Source of the DNA: Protonemura montana
Lineage: Eukaryota; Arthropoda; Insecta; Plecoptera; Nemouridae
Reading direction: 5' to 3'
DNA length: 64,000 nt
NCBI GenBank assembly: GCA_947568835.1
Contig: OX387603.1
Coordinates: 27,800,651-27,864,650 of the forward strand
The notes below the pieces were generated by a model, which made no database searches, was not told the origin of the DNA, and saw nothing but the letters and a program-made list of their open reading frames with translations. This document shows, in pieces, positions 11,380 to 22,900 of this stretch (position 1 is the stretch's first letter; the number at the start of each line of letters is the position of its first letter). Both the position numbers and the translations under genes were made by a program.

Positions 11380-13085
11380 TGTATAGTACCATTGATATTC
11401 ACTGCGGCACTCGCGCGCTGGCCCAAGTCGTCCGGCGCCCGCTCGCTGATGACTTGAGAGGTATCATCTGCGTTCATAGTTATTTCTCTTCCTGGGACAT
11501 ATTCTGACAAGTCATTAATGGATATGATGAACAGCAGTGGTGAGATACAGCCTCAAGGGTTTGAGGCAGTCAACGGTTTAAAGTTAGTTCGTCTGATTTC
11601 GTAACTTCATTGCCGTTTGTCAGAGTGACAATCTGTTTGCGGTCGGTAAGAAAGGATTTAATCCAGGAGTTTGCCACACCTGAAATGCCCGATGCGTCCA
11701 GTTTCTGCAGTAAGAGCAAGTGGTTAACTCTATCAAACGCTTTGATGTAATCGTATAAAATACCGATCGCGTCCTCTTAGTTCTCATGAGCTACGTGAAT
11801 GTTGTTCATGAAACCGACGATTGCCGTGTGTGTTGACCTTTGCTTCAGAAATCCATGTTGGCGTTCGGAGATGAGTTCGCGTTTGTTTAGGAAAGACACT
11901 ATTCTTGAGCAGAGGGCTACTTCGAAAAACTTTGAAAATACTGATTGAACAGCTATGTCGCGGTAGTTGTCTTTATTATTTGTGTCTCCTCTATTTAGCA
12001 AGCGGATTACTTTGCTCGTTTTAAGGCTTCCTGGAAAATGTCCCTGGGTGAATGATTCGTTCATCATATGTATGATGGGATCCATAAGGTGAATGCCCAC
12101 TGACCTTAGCACGGAACAGGGCACTCCATTCGCTCCCGACGACCTCTTCTTTGTGATCTTTTGAAGGATTTCAAAGTATTCTCTTCTTAGGACCGGCGAC
12201 AAGAAGATAACTTTCTTTGTGGACTCTCGAGGCTTGATGACGTGATGGAGACGTTTTGCTGGGCCTAGAATGTCGCTGATAGGTTTGCTTGCTATTGTTT
12301 TGAAAGAAGTTTTCAAGATGTTTGCCACTTCTCTCGGGTTGCTGATAAGTCCATTATTTTTGTCTTCTTTTAACTTGATTGGGGCTTGTAGATTCTTGCG
12401 TGATCTGTTTTCAGGGTGTGAGTAAGGTGGTTTTGTCTTGCTTTTTTCAGTTCTTGTCTGTACATAAATAGCATTTTATTATACAATCTTGTCACAGAAT
12501 CCGCATCTCTTCAATTCAGAACACGAGATGACATTTCTTCTAGTTCTTGGGTGTACCACGCTTTCTTGTATGTTTTCCCCTGGGTTAAATAGCTTACTTT
12601 CCACAGGAAACGAATTTTCAAAGGCTCGAAGAAAAGTTTTCATAAACTCGGAATATTAGTCATCAACGGCGAGTGCGGAGTAAACCTTTTCCCAGCTTAC
12701 TTCCCTTATTTCGTGTTCAAAATGCTCCACTTGCCGCTTACTGAAGAAGCGTTGTGTCACCTCATTGTTGCGTTTCTTCTCGGTGTCGTCCCGGATATTA
12801 CGCTGTTATGATCTGCGATGCCCAGGTCAACTACATCGCTGGTGAAGGTAGCGGGACCGATTCTCGTCGGAGCATGAACTGTCATTGTAAGATCGAATGA
12901 CGTGAAGAGGTCAATGAGGCTTGATGAGTTGAAGCCTTGAAGATCTGTGTTAAAATCTCCGCAGACCAGGACTCCAGAGTTATTTTTAACAAGTTGATGC
13001 AGTATGCCGTGCAATTGCTCTATGAATGAAGGAAAATGACCGGAAGGGGATCTATAAACACACAGGATCATTGTGTCGCCTAGTC
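11380..13085 (-). mobile_element. LINE-A, 3' part (endonuclease end and reverse transcriptase), broken
   Basis: Minus strand: endonuclease motifs ILCVYRSPSGHF and VCGDFNTDL (12,757-13,071); then an RT frame 12,328-11,777 with RSSGANGVPCSVLRS, DNYRDIAVQSVFSK and ERQHGFLKQRSTHTAI; then, after frameshifts, YDYIKAFDRVNHLLLLQKLD and NADDTSQVIS near 11,450. It ends abruptly near 11,380. It continues upstream at 17,500-18,735; the two parts were one element before LINE-B inserted. Confidence 0.8.
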
Positions 13086-13419
13086 TGCTGCTACATTTTA
13101 TTTATTTATTTATTTATTTATTTGCTGCGGACAGGTACAATGTATCTGTATGAGCTATATAATATAGTTATGTGGTATATGGTAATATAGTAATATGGTA
13201 ATATGGTATAATATGGTGATTATATTAATACTAATGAAATAGTTAAACATTAGACTATCAATTTAGACTAGAACTGTACAATAGTTCTTCGTAGAGATGG
13301 TAGCGATGGTAATGGTACTTATAGTAAAAGTAATAATAATAATAATATTAATACTAATATGGTAGTATTTAATTAGGCTTTAAATTAGGCTGTAAGTTTA
13401 GACTAGGTTTAGTTAGACT

Positions 13420-16400
13420 TCATTGTAGAGGGGCCAGGGGGACATGGTGTATTGGTGTAGCGAGATATTCCTCGAGGTTGTAGAAGGGGTTCTGGATGAG
13501 GAAGTTTCGTAGAGAGGAATCGAAGGCGCTGTGCTGGGAGGATTCTTTGATGTGAGTAGGGAGGTGGTTGTATATTTTTGTACATAAGTAGGGGGGACTA
13601 TGTGTGAAGAGGGAGGTGAGGTGTGGGACGATGCGGATTTCTTTCCTACTTCTGGTTTCATGAGTGTGTATGGAGGAGTTCAGGGGGAAGAGAAGGGGAT
13701 GAGTTCGGACTAGGGTGCTGGCTATTTGAATGAGGGTGCAGGTGAGGGTTAAGATTTTGTGGGTGATGAAATGGGGTTTGCATGTCTTTCGGCGGGAGAT
13801 GCCGGCTATTATGCGAACTGCCTGTTTCTGGGCAATGAAGATTCTTTTGGCCTGTGGGGATGTTCCCCAGAATAGGATCCCATATGAGAGGTGGGAGTGG
13901 AGGTGGGCGTGATATACGAGTTTAAGGGTATTGAGGTTGGAAATTCGTTTAAGACGGCGCAGTAGGTAGCAGGTGCTTTTGATTTTGGATAGGGATTTTT
14001 GAATGTGGAGGGACCAGTCTAGGGTGGGTGTTATGTAAAGGCCAAGGAATTTGGTTGAGAGGGTCGTGGGGATTATGTGGTCATTTACTCTGATTAGGGG
14101 GGAGGAGTCAGGGGGGTTGGTTTTAGTCTGGAAATTGATGAGGGAGGATTTGGTTGGCTGTAGTGCTAGGTGGTTGTTTAGGCAATAGTTTGAGATTATT
14201 GAGGTTTGGGAGTTGGCAGTTTGCGATAGGGTTGTAACTGTCTGGGATTTGGGGATGGTGATTAGGTGGTTAGTGTCATCAGCAAACTGGAAGAGTGTGC
14301 CATGTGTAATAAGTTGGGGAAGGTCGTTTATGTATAGGAGGAAGAGCAGAGGGGAAAGGACCGAGCCTTGGGGGACTCCTTGTTTGGTTATGAGCGGGGT
14401 GGAGAGGACGGGGGGCTGGTCAGGGGATGGGGGGTTGATTTTGACTACTTGGGAGCGGTTTGAGAGGAAGGAGGCGACCCATTTGTTGGCCGTGCCACGG
14501 ATGCCTATGTGGTGTAGTTTGTGGAGGAGTAGGCTGTGGTCGATGGTATCGAACGCTTTGCTAAGGTCATAGAAGAGGCCAATGACATGGTCGCCTTTGT
14601 CCAGGGCTGAGTAGAGGGTGGAGAGGAATTGGAAGATTGCGGTGGTGGTGGATTTATTTTTTTGGAAGCCATGTTGGCAGTTTGCTAGGATGTTATAGGT
14701 TTCGAGGAAGGATGATAAGCGAGATAGCATTACTTTTTCTAGGAGTTTGGATATGGAAGATAGTAGGGAGATCGGTCTGTAGTTGTTGATATCAGTTTTG
14801 CTACCTTTTTTGTGGATGGGGATGATTAGGGCCTGTTTAAGTTTGGTGGGGAAGACGCCAGTTGATAGGGAGCTGTTTATGATAAGGGTTAGGGGCTCGG
14901 CTAAAAGCTCGATATTCCTGGCTAGGAGTGCGCCTGAGAGTTCGTCGAGGCCGCTGGATAGTTTGCGTTTGAGGGTTTGAGCTAGGAAGGCGATTTCTGT
15001 GGGGTTGGAGGGGAATAGAAAAATGGATTTTGCAGTGTGGGTGTTGGGTATTTGTGCAGGAAGGGGGGTCGAAGGGGGGGTATTTGGTGCTGTTAGGCTA
15101 CCAGATTTTACAAAAAATTTGTTGAATTCTTCAGCGAGGAGAGAAGGAGTTGTGATCTCGCTGTTGTTGATAATGAGGGTGGGATTTGTGTAAGGACGTA
15201 CTGGTTTTGAATTGGAGTCGATTATGTACCATGCTGTTTTGGCTTTGTTTTTGGAGTTTGCCAGTTTTTGGTCGTTATGTGCTTTTTTTGCTGAGAGTGT
15301 ATTTTTTAAGTGTTGGTGTTTTTTCTTGTTATACTCTGACTTGAGGGAGGGATTAGGATTGGGGAAGGTTTTGGCCCGGTTGCTTGTTTTACGAAGCTCG
15401 TCGCCGGCAGCTCGGAGCTCTGGGGTTATCCAGTCATTGGTTATGGGGCGTTTTGGTTTGATGAGGCGGAGGGGAAAAGCAGTGTTAAAGTGGTTTGTGA
15501 GGGTGATGATGAAGGAGTTGTAAAGTTCGTTGGTATTTAGGTTGGGGGTAAGGTCGTACCACATTTCATCCTGGAGGAGGGAAGTGAATTTGTGGTGGTT
15601 GGCTTCGTTGTAGCTGCGTTTTAGGGTCCTCGGGGGTTTGGGCGTGGGCGTGGAGTTTAGAAAGGTCATCTTGAGGGCAAGGTGGTCCGATAGGCAGCTT
15701 TCGAGTGTGCTGGCTACGAACGTGTTAGGGGCGTAGGTGGTAAAGATATTGTCGATAAGAGTGGCTGAGTGGGGGGTGATCCGAGTTGGAGAAAGTATTG
15801 TTTCGTGAAGGTTATGAGAGTGTAGGAGGTCGAGGAATTGGGTTTGTATGGAGGAAGGCTGGAGAAGGTTGATATTGAAATCACCACATAGGGTAAGGTT
15901 AGCTTCTGGGTGTTTTTTGGTAATGTGGATGATTAGGTTTTCTAGTAGGGTAAGGAAGGAGGTTGTACAGGCAGAGGGAGATCTATAAACTGCAATGATA
16001 ATGTTTGGTTTAGTTTTTAGTTTAGGGTTGGTCCAGAGAATGCCAGTGCATTCCAGAATTTTGTCTCTGGTGTATGGGGTAAGGTTGAGGGGGCAAGTAG
16101 TGAAGTGCGGTTTGGCGAAGATAGCTACTCCACCATGGGTAGATAATGAGCGGTGATAGATACTGGCTTTGTCGTAAAGGGGTATATTGAAGAAGGAGTC
16201 TTTAGGGGAGAGCCAGTGTTCGGTGAGGCAGAGGAAGTCGGGGGAGTGTTGGTTGGTGAGAATTTCGATTTGTTCGATTTTGTTTCGTGCTGATTGGATG
16301 TTAAGGGATATTAAATGGGAGTGGGTATCTTTGGTCTTGGTGCTGGTGGGTGGGTTGTGTGCGTAGAGGGTGGGTAGTGGGTGAGCCGGTTGAAAGTTGA

Positions 16401-16470
16401 GTTGATTTTGCTGGTTAGGAAGCGGGTGGGCTAAGTTTTGGGCATTGTTGTCTTGGTTCGGTGAAAATGG
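13420..16470 (-). CDS. LINE-B ORF2: APE endonuclease and reverse transcriptase
   Basis: One open frame of 1,016 codons, uninterrupted. Endonuclease: ISLNIQSARNKIEQIE, FLCLTEHWLS (catalytic Glu), HGGVAIFAK, VYRSPS, LCGDFNINLL, SCLSDHLALK. RT: NNYRPISLLSSISKLLEK, QHGFQKNKSTT, YDLSKAFDTIDHSLLLHKL, KQGVPQGSVLSPLLFLLYIN, LFQFADDTNHL (FADD active site), then the thumb YGILFWGTSPQAKR and QKQAVRIIAG. The first Met is only at 15,669, after the endonuclease. Translation therefore probably enters from ORF1 by frameshift or reinitiation, or starts at a non-ATG codon. It may still encode an active enzyme. Confidence 0.88.
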   Translation of the reverse strand, partial: PFSPNQDNNAQNLAHPLPNQQNQLNFQPAHPLPTLYAHNPPTSTKTKDTHSHLISLNIQSARNKIEQIEILTNQHSPDFLCLTEHWLSPKDSFFNIPLYDKASIYHRSLSTHGGVAIFAKPHFTTCPLNLTPYTRDKILECTGILWTNPKLKTKPNIIIAVYRSPSACTTSFLTLLENLIIHITKKHPEANLTLCGDFNINLLQPSSIQTQFLDLLHSHNLHETILSPTRITPHSATLIDNIFTTYAPNTFVASTLESCLSDHLALKMTFLNSTPTPKPPRTLKRSYNEANHHKFTSLLQDEMWYDLTPNLNTNELYNSFIITLTNHFNTAFPLRLIKPKRPITNDWITPELRAAGDELRKTSNRAKTFPNPNPSLKSEYNKKKHQHLKNTLSAKKAHNDQKLANSKNKAKTAWYIIDSNSKPVRPYTNPTLIINNSEITTPSLLAEEFNKFFVKSGSLTAPNTPPSTPLPAQIPNTHTAKSIFLFPSNPTEIAFLAQTLKRKLSSGLDELSGALLARNIELLAEPLTLIINSSLSTGVFPTKLKQALIIPIHKKGSKTDINNYRPISLLSSISKLLEKVMLSRLSSFLETYNILANCQHGFQKNKSTTTAIFQFLSTLYSALDKGDHVIGLFYDLSKAFDTIDHSLLLHKLHHIGIRGTANKWVASFLSNRSQVVKINPPSPDQPPVLSTPLITKQGVPQGSVLSPLLFLLYINDLPQLITHGTLFQFADDTNHLITIPKSQTVTTLSQTANSQTSIISNYCLNNHLALQPTKSSLINFQTKTNPPDSSPLIRVNDHIIPTTLSTKFLGLYITPTLDWSLHIQKSLSKIKSTCYLLRRLKRISNLNTLKLVYHAHLHSHLSYGILFWGTSPQAKRIFIAQKQAVRIIAGISRRKTCKPHFITHKILTLTCTLIQIASTLVRTHPLLFPLNSSIHTHETRSRKEIRIVPHLTSLFTHSPPYLCTKIYNHLPTHIKESSQHSAFDSSLRNFLIQNPFYNLEEYLATPIHHVPLAPLQ

Positions 16471-17463
16471 TTAGGGATAGTTTGGTGGTTTGTTTTGGAG
16501 GTGCGCTGTGGTTGACATCTTTTTTCAGGGGGAGATGTTTTGTTTACGGAGCTGGTTAGGATAAGGGGTGTTGGTCCTGTGGTATTAGGATTTTGTTTGT
16601 TATTGGATGTCTCGTTGGGGCTCTTGGTAGTGTTCCCCGTATCACAGGGGGCGACATTGGGGCTCTTGGTAGTGTTCCCCGTATCACAGGGGGCGACGTT
16701 GGGGCTCTTGGTAGCGTTCCCCGTATCACAGGGAGCGACGTTGGGGCTCTTGGTAGCGTTCCCCGTATCACAGGGAGCGACGTTGGGGCTCTTGGTAGCG
16801 TTCCCCGTATCACAGGGGGCGACGTTGGGGCTCTTGGTAGCGTTCCCCGTATCACAGGGGGCGACGTTGGGGCTCTTGGTAGCGTTCCCCGTATCACAGG
16901 GGGCGACGTTGTGGCTCTTGGTAGCGTTCCCCGTATCACAGGGGGCGACGTTGGGGCTCTTGGTAGTGTTCCTCGTATCACAGGGAGCGACGTTGGGGCT
17001 CTTGGTAGCGTTCCCCGTATCATAGGGGGCGACGTTGGGGCTCTTGGTAGTGTTCCCTGTATCACAGGGGGCGACGTTGGGGCTCTTGGTAGCGGTCGTT
17101 GTATCACAGGGGGCGACGTTGGGGCTCTTGGTAGCGTTCCCTGTATCACAGGGGGCGACGTTGGGGCTCTTGGTAGCGTTCCCTGTATCACAGGGGGCGA
17201 CGTTTGGGGCTCTTGGTAGCGTTTCCCGTATCACAGGGGGCGACGTTGGGGCTCTTGGTAGCGTTCCCCGTATCACAGGGGGCGACGTTGGGGCTCTTGG
17301 TAGTGTTCCCTGTATCACAGGGGGCGACGTTGGGGCTCTTGGTAATGTTCTCTGTATCGTTCCCGAAATGGTTCCTAGTGTTCCCTATTTTCTTTGGTTG
17401 GTGGGAGGGGCTAGTAGTTGTCCTTGGTAGCATTGTCATTGGTAGGCTGGTAGCGGTGTTCAT
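16431..17463 (-). CDS. LINE-B ORF1 made largely of 14-residue repeats, one frameshift
   Basis: Starts at 17463 (MNTATSLPMTMLPRTTTSP). It then runs through about 17 copies of TKSPNVAPCDTGNA (42 bp each) and ends with SSVNKTSPPEKRCQPQR and HRTKTTMPKT at 16431. One extra T near 17,204 breaks the frame; either side reads the same repeat. It overlaps the ORF2 frame by about 40 bases in the -1 direction. Other frames across the array on both strands are open only because 42 is a multiple of three. Function unknown; ORF1 proteins usually bind RNA. Confidence 0.55.
16613..17345. repeat. 42-bp minisatellite within LINE-B ORF1
   Basis: GGGGCTCTTGGTAGCGTTCC plus CCGTATCACAGGGGGCGACG and TT repeated about 17.5 times with sparse substitutions. 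Confidence 0.95.
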
Positions 17464-17499
17464 CTGAGACAGCGTCTTGGTCGGCGTAGTTTCGGTGTT

Positions 17500-18735
17500 G
17501 ATGGGATAGCGGATACCTCAAAATCCTGTTCGATTTTGTAGCTGTCCAAGTCCAATATTTCTTCTGCATTTATATTCTCCTTAGCGTAGATTATGACACC
17601 TCCGTTCTTGCATTTTTGGTGGCAAAAGTAACTGACAGGCTTGTACCCCTCAATGCAGGCACTATTGATTTCATCTTTGTGAAGCCAGTGCTCGGTTAGA
17701 CAAATAAATTCAGGTGAAAGTGAGTTGAACAGAACTTGCAACTGCGTCAAATTTGTTTCGGATGCATTGCACATTACCTACTATAGAAAATTGTAGTGTT
17801 TCTTTTCTCGGCTGTCGCAGATTCGTATAAACTCTGGGAAGGATTGGTATCTTTTTTCTTCTTACCCTTCTTTGTTGTGGGCCTGTCCTCATGTTTCTTT
17901 TTGAGATTTATCACTTCAGAGCTGTTTCTGTCCACTTCCTGCGGGAAAAATGGTACCGTCTGATGGTCGAGCCAGCAGGCCATACGCCTGGATCGCACAG
18001 CGAATCCTGTAATTTTCTGTCAGCTCCCATCTTGAATGCAGAATTCATTCCCTTCGATTCAGACTTCTCCACTATGTAATCGGTATTTTCAATTTCTGTT
18101 TTCATATATTGGAAAAATGTCGCTTCATCGGTGTCTCTTTTGAGGCGTCCGAGATGAATCAATATTTTTCTCTCAGCTGCTTGAAGGCTGGTTTTTCTTG
18201 TATCTTCTTGCTTGTCCCTATGACTACTATCCTTTTGCTTGTATCTTTATACTTTCGCCTGTTTACCTTTTCGTATCCTTCTTTATCATCCTCTTACTCT
18301 CCCTCTTGTTCAGGTTCAGTATGACAATCAGCTTCAATATTTTCAATAGGTCAATAGTTTCAATAGTTCAATAGCTTTCAATAGTTTTCGGTTTGTCGCA
18401 TGCCTTGTTTATTTGTGCTCAGTTGCTCGGTTTGACGTTTAGCTGCCATCTTTCTTGTGTTCTACCCTCACATTCTGTGCTGCCATCTCTCTGTCCACTT
18501 TCAGACCACTGTTATTTTTGTTCCTCGTGATATTTGCATGCTGTTTTTTACCATCTAGTTTCTCGAAAAGGAGCGTATTTATTTGTTTTTGATCGCTTCT
18601 CTATTCAGTCGTTCTTTTAGAATAACGTCCTTTGATTCTATTAACCTCTTTAGGAGGGCTAACTCCTGACGTAGATCCTGAAATTCGCAGAGTTCTTCGC
18701 TGATCTCTTCGCTCGCCGCCATCTTGCCTCAAACA
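17500..18735 (-). mobile_element. LINE-A, 5' part (ORF1 and endonuclease N-terminus)
   Basis: ORF1 begins at 18722 (MAASEEISEELCEFQDLRQE, coiled-coil-like). Its C-terminal part, around 18,160-17,912, reads AFKMGADRKLQDSLCDPGVW and WPAGSTIRRYHFSRRK, a pattern seen in arthropod LINE ORF1 proteins. The endonuclease starts about 17,840: GNVQCIRNKFDAV, LSPEFICLTEHWLHKDE, KNGGVIIYAKENINAEE. Interrupted by stops and by LINE-B. The element begins at about 18,735, directly against the broken CTLD exon. Confidence 0.75.
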
Positions 18736-19448
18736 TTGAGGCTCATTGTACACTCCCGAGCATTCCGTGGAGCTCCACGCAGTAATGGCGATCTTCTATC
18801 CAACCCTTTTGCCCTGGATCAACTGGCGCAAATCGAATGGTGAGCGTTTTCAAGATATTCTGGCTACAATTTTTAACGAAAAGCTTTGCCATGTTGATGG
18901 ATTCAACCAAGTTTGTTCACTTTGTCTTTTCGTCCTAAGTTAGAATTGTTTGCACTACTGGCTTAGAGAAAAGAATACGGTAAGAATACCCGTATTCTTT
19001 TCTCTAAGCTACTGGTGTCAAAACAACCTGAAGCTACTTTTTAGCTTGGTTTTTTTATAATAATAACTTGGTATATGTTTGTTTGATTAGAAGTAATCAA
19101 TTAATCCAAGTCAAATGGCTTGCTTGGTGGGATCTCGAAGTTGATTCTTCTCAAGTGGCAAAATAAAACTGCTTGGCGCAGTAATTTTTACGATCAAAGC
19201 CGGATTCAAACACAAACCAACCGATAGGAATATGCTTCCAAAAAAATTCACTGATAAAGTTAGTGAAATTATTTCGATTTGGCTCAAGCCTGAGCCATGC
19301 GGTTTAAAAGGCAGACCAAATCGTGACAGGCTCCTTTTACTAGTAGTCTTCAGTCATTTACCACTACAAAATAGAAAATATTAGAACAAAATAGTGCTGG
19401 CAAAAATTATAATGTAGATGTATAGTTGATAAAGTTCAGAATCTGGGC
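18735..19448 (+). pseudogene. Inverted partial copy of the double-CTLD locus, CTLD1 piece
   Basis: Resumes mid-exon with GGSLYTPEHSVELHAVMAIF, ending WRKSNG at the conserved donor GTGAGC, then intron sequence. The first half of the CTLD exon and the helical exon are gone. The LINE cluster at 9,690-18,735 sits between the two pieces. The copy ends at the hAT element starting at 19449. Confidence 0.8.
18962..19008. mobile_element. 47-bp palindromic mini-element, copy 1
   Basis: Arms CTTAGAGAAAAGAATACGG and CCGTATTCTTTTCTCTAAG flank a short loop. Flanked by the perfect 7-bp direct repeat CTACTGG (18955-18961 and 19009-19015). A second copy is at 23,544. Confidence 0.7.
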
Positions 19449-19902
19449 CAGTGGCGTAACTACCGACAGGGCAGGCGGGGCGACCGCCCCCGTGCCCAGA
19501 GGTTCAGGGAAAAACGTGGTCGCGTGCTTACCTCGCGCCAGCCGACGAGCTCGTTTGGACGATCCACGTCGTGATTAGTTTGAATAACGTGAATTTAATA
19601 GTTGCATTTCCGTCACTCACTACCTCATTTAAACATAAGACTGTGGACTTTCACAGAAATATACTAACTTACAAGCTAGCTCACTACTGACTATGGTTAC
19701 ATAGTTACTACGTTGCTTCTTCCTTACCCTTTGTCGGCGCAAATTCATATCATCTCGGTTTTTAAAGGGTAACTTATTTTTCCCAATCGTGGGGAAAATT
19801 GCGTTTACACAATTCAGTTAGTGGTTTAGTATTCACTGATCACTCGACTACGTTGGGTGACGGCAGTGAGCGCGGAGATATAATTTTTTTCTTTGTGAGT
19901 TA

Positions 19903-22900
19903 ATGACTTCAAAGCCTAGCTTAAGCGGGGCCCAAAAGAGGCGTGTTAAATGTGAAAATGACAAGAAAGCGAACAAAATTCTCAAAATTAGCATCTTTTT
20001 CGCGGCTGCTCTTTCGAGTTTTCAAGCGGAAAATTCATATTTAAACAAAGTTCCCGTTAATATGATTGTATGCAGCGATAGTTTGGCCGAAGCAACAGAA
20101 ATTTCTCATAACACTGGCACTTCGTCTGAAAGTGCGCTACCAGAAACTACGGTAAGAATAAATAAGATTATACTAATATAGGCAAGCGTTAATTAAGAAA
20201 CCCAGTTGTAGTTATTCTCATTCAAATTTGGCGCAAGCTGTTTTGTTTAATTTCCTTCCACATAAAGTACAGTTTATCTGCTTTTGCACTCTGTAATCAC
20301 ATTTGATGCTAATTTTAAGCTGTCTCAGCACGTGTATGCGACTGAAATACTTGGGTTCTCTGACCGGATTTCATCAACGATACTGGTGTCGAGACAGACC
20401 AAATTTCTTGAAATGAAGATATAACTAACCATCCTACAGTTCGAAAACATTTCCCCGACGTCGTCGATGCCCGTACCAAAAAATGTTTTATTGACAATGG
20501 CCCATGTCGTCCTTCAGGGCCTTTTCCAACTTCCAGCGAGTCCATGAGAAGCTTTTCTGCTAGCAACAATAACTAAAACGGGATTAACACTAGCAAGGTC
20601 GTGGCTCGGCTATTCACCGGCACTTGATGCTGCATATTGTCAACCATGTTGGAAGGGAAACTATCCTGGGCTAGTGGGATTCGCGACTGGAAGCATCTCT
20701 TGGAGAAAATCAAGCGCCATTAAGAGAGCGAGTCCCACTTGATCGCCTGCCTAGTTTACGAACAGTTCAGGAAATCAACTTTCGTAGAGAGCATGAAAAT
20801 AGAAATTCAAGCCGAGAAAACATTCTGGCGAAATGCTTTGCATCGCATACTTGCAACAATCCTAAGACTAGCAAAAAATAATTTGCCTTTCAGAGGCCAC
20901 CTAGAAGCTGCCGATTCAGCTAAGCGAGTGGTTTTCATATCTATTCTCAAGCTTTAATCTATGTTCGACGTAGTGATGAAGCAAATAATGGAAATGCCCA
21001 AAAGATCAATCAGATATATTAGCTCTGCCATCCAGAACGAGCTAATAACTCTTGTAATTCCTAGTGATTTATCTGAGTACATCAAAGCAGCTCTATTTTT
21101 TCTATAATAGTAGACACAACACAGGATAGTAAATTGAAGACTGATCAGATGAGTGTTGTTTTCCGCTACACCAGCATTGAAAAAGACGATCAAGGGACAC
21201 CAACAAATATAAAAATCAATGAATCGTTCCTTGGTTTCGAGGTTGTGGAAGACCAATCAGCACCTGAGATCAAAAGCTTGGTTTTTTTAAATATTTTTTT
21301 TCCATACACATAATTAGTTAGTAAAAAACGCCAATTTGTTCGGGATTTTATTTCAGAAAATACAAAATTCATTAGTTTTTTATTTATTGAATCTGATTAT
21401 TTTATTTAGATGTATTTAGGTTGCTTGAACTAGGTAATTGTTATAATTTTGTGTGGTTCTTTTGTTATCGAAAAATTGTCTAACTGCTCTAACCCTTGAA
21501 GAAGTAATGAAACGTCGGGAAATTTAGTTGTCCTTTACTTAGCATTCAAAACCCATTTCAAATAGTGTTTGTTAAAACTAGTGCTAAGCATAAATCAAGT
21601 CGACGTGAGTCTAAAAACCATCATATAGAATATCTATGCGGAGAGACGTGGTAAGTTAGTAAATAGATTGGCGGGACTCCGAGAGAGGAGAACCACCTTA
21701 GGTTGTAGATTACATTTTCTGATAAGATGTAGGGATTTATATGTGATACCGTCGTGGATTAAAATCAAGCATCACTTAAGGGATAAAAACATCGAGTTAA
21801 TTTTTGATAGGACCAGTAGAGCGTTGTTTCGGAATACCATTCAAGACACATGAACGAAAATATGGGTTTGTAACGAACAAATTTATTTCTGCAGATCAAA
21901 GGTAGGTAATTTTCTTTCCTTGAATTTATGGGATGGATTTGATTATATAGGTTCCAAACACACCTCTCGGCTTCACCAAATGACGAGTGAGAAACTTAGT
22001 AGAAAGCTAAATAACTTATGCAAGAAACAACAAAGAAATTGGAGTTAAAGAGGGACATTCATAAAATCTAAGACAGTTTACAATTTATCTAATACCTGTG
22101 TGTCGGAGGCAGCTAACAGAGTTTTAGAAAAGGGATTCAATTTTGCAATAGCCCCAAAAAAAATTCGAGTGGAACCAATAATAGCAGGGGTAGAAGATGC
22201 AGGTAAAAGTTTACCTTTCAAATAATTAGCAGATGTCTTAAGACAGGATGAAGCATTCATTTTAAAGTAGGAAAAAACAGAAGAGTTCAAACAAAACACA
22301 AAACCAGAAGAGACTTTGAGGGAATTGAAGAAAAATAGGAAGGTGTTCATTTTGAAAGCAGATAAGGGGAATGCATCAGTTACTAGGAACACAGAAGATT
22401 ACAAGAGGCAAATGGACGAAGTAATACAATCAGAAGATTACTTAAAACTGAATAAAGACTCCACAACAAAATTTGAGAAGAGATTAACAGAATGCTTAGA
22501 GAAAGCCCCAATAGAAGACAAGTTAAAAAGATAATTAGTTCCAGAAAAATTCGATTGCACGTGCTTACGGAAAGTGAGACGTCATTTTGATGAACTTTGC
22601 GAGGACGAACGCCTGAGCAATCAGCGCTGCAACTTTAAGGTAGGTAGAACATACAAACTGATTTAATTGCAACAAACTGATTAAACTGCCATAGATTCTA
22701 TTTTTTCTTCTTCAGATAAACGTATTTTTTGCCATGCTTAACATAGTCAACAATCAGCTGTCACGTCGCTTTGAAGCAATGATGGAAGTAGTTGCCACAT
22801 TCCAAATTCTGCAACCAGATGTGATCTGCACCGCTTCAACATACGAACTAACAACTAAAGCTGACTCATATGCACGTCAGTACCAAGAGGATGTTTCACC

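Larger units (their letters stand above)
13085..17500 (-). mobile_element. LINE-B, Jockey/CR1-type, nested in LINE-A
   Basis: Its 3' end is an AAAT/TTTA microsatellite at 13,095-13,125 and its 5' end is near 17,465-17,510. It splits the LINE-A endonuclease exactly: EQDFEVSA at 17,510 and GDTMILCVYRSP at 13,080 belong to one frame. It carries ORF1 with an internal 42-bp repeat and a full-length ORF2. This is the youngest-looking LINE in the window. Confidence 0.85.

Noticed and set aside
9690-13085. Twin-priming inversion joining the LINE on plus (10,440-11,350) and LINE-A on minus
   Set aside because: In twin priming the inverted 5' part lies before the 3' part; here it lies beyond the A tail, so the fragments are independent insertions.
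16540-17430. Several overlapping plus-strand ORFs (for example LGLLVAFPVSQGAT repeats)
   Set aside because: They are frame shadows of the 42-bp array; the minus-strand frame carries the LINE ORF1 context.
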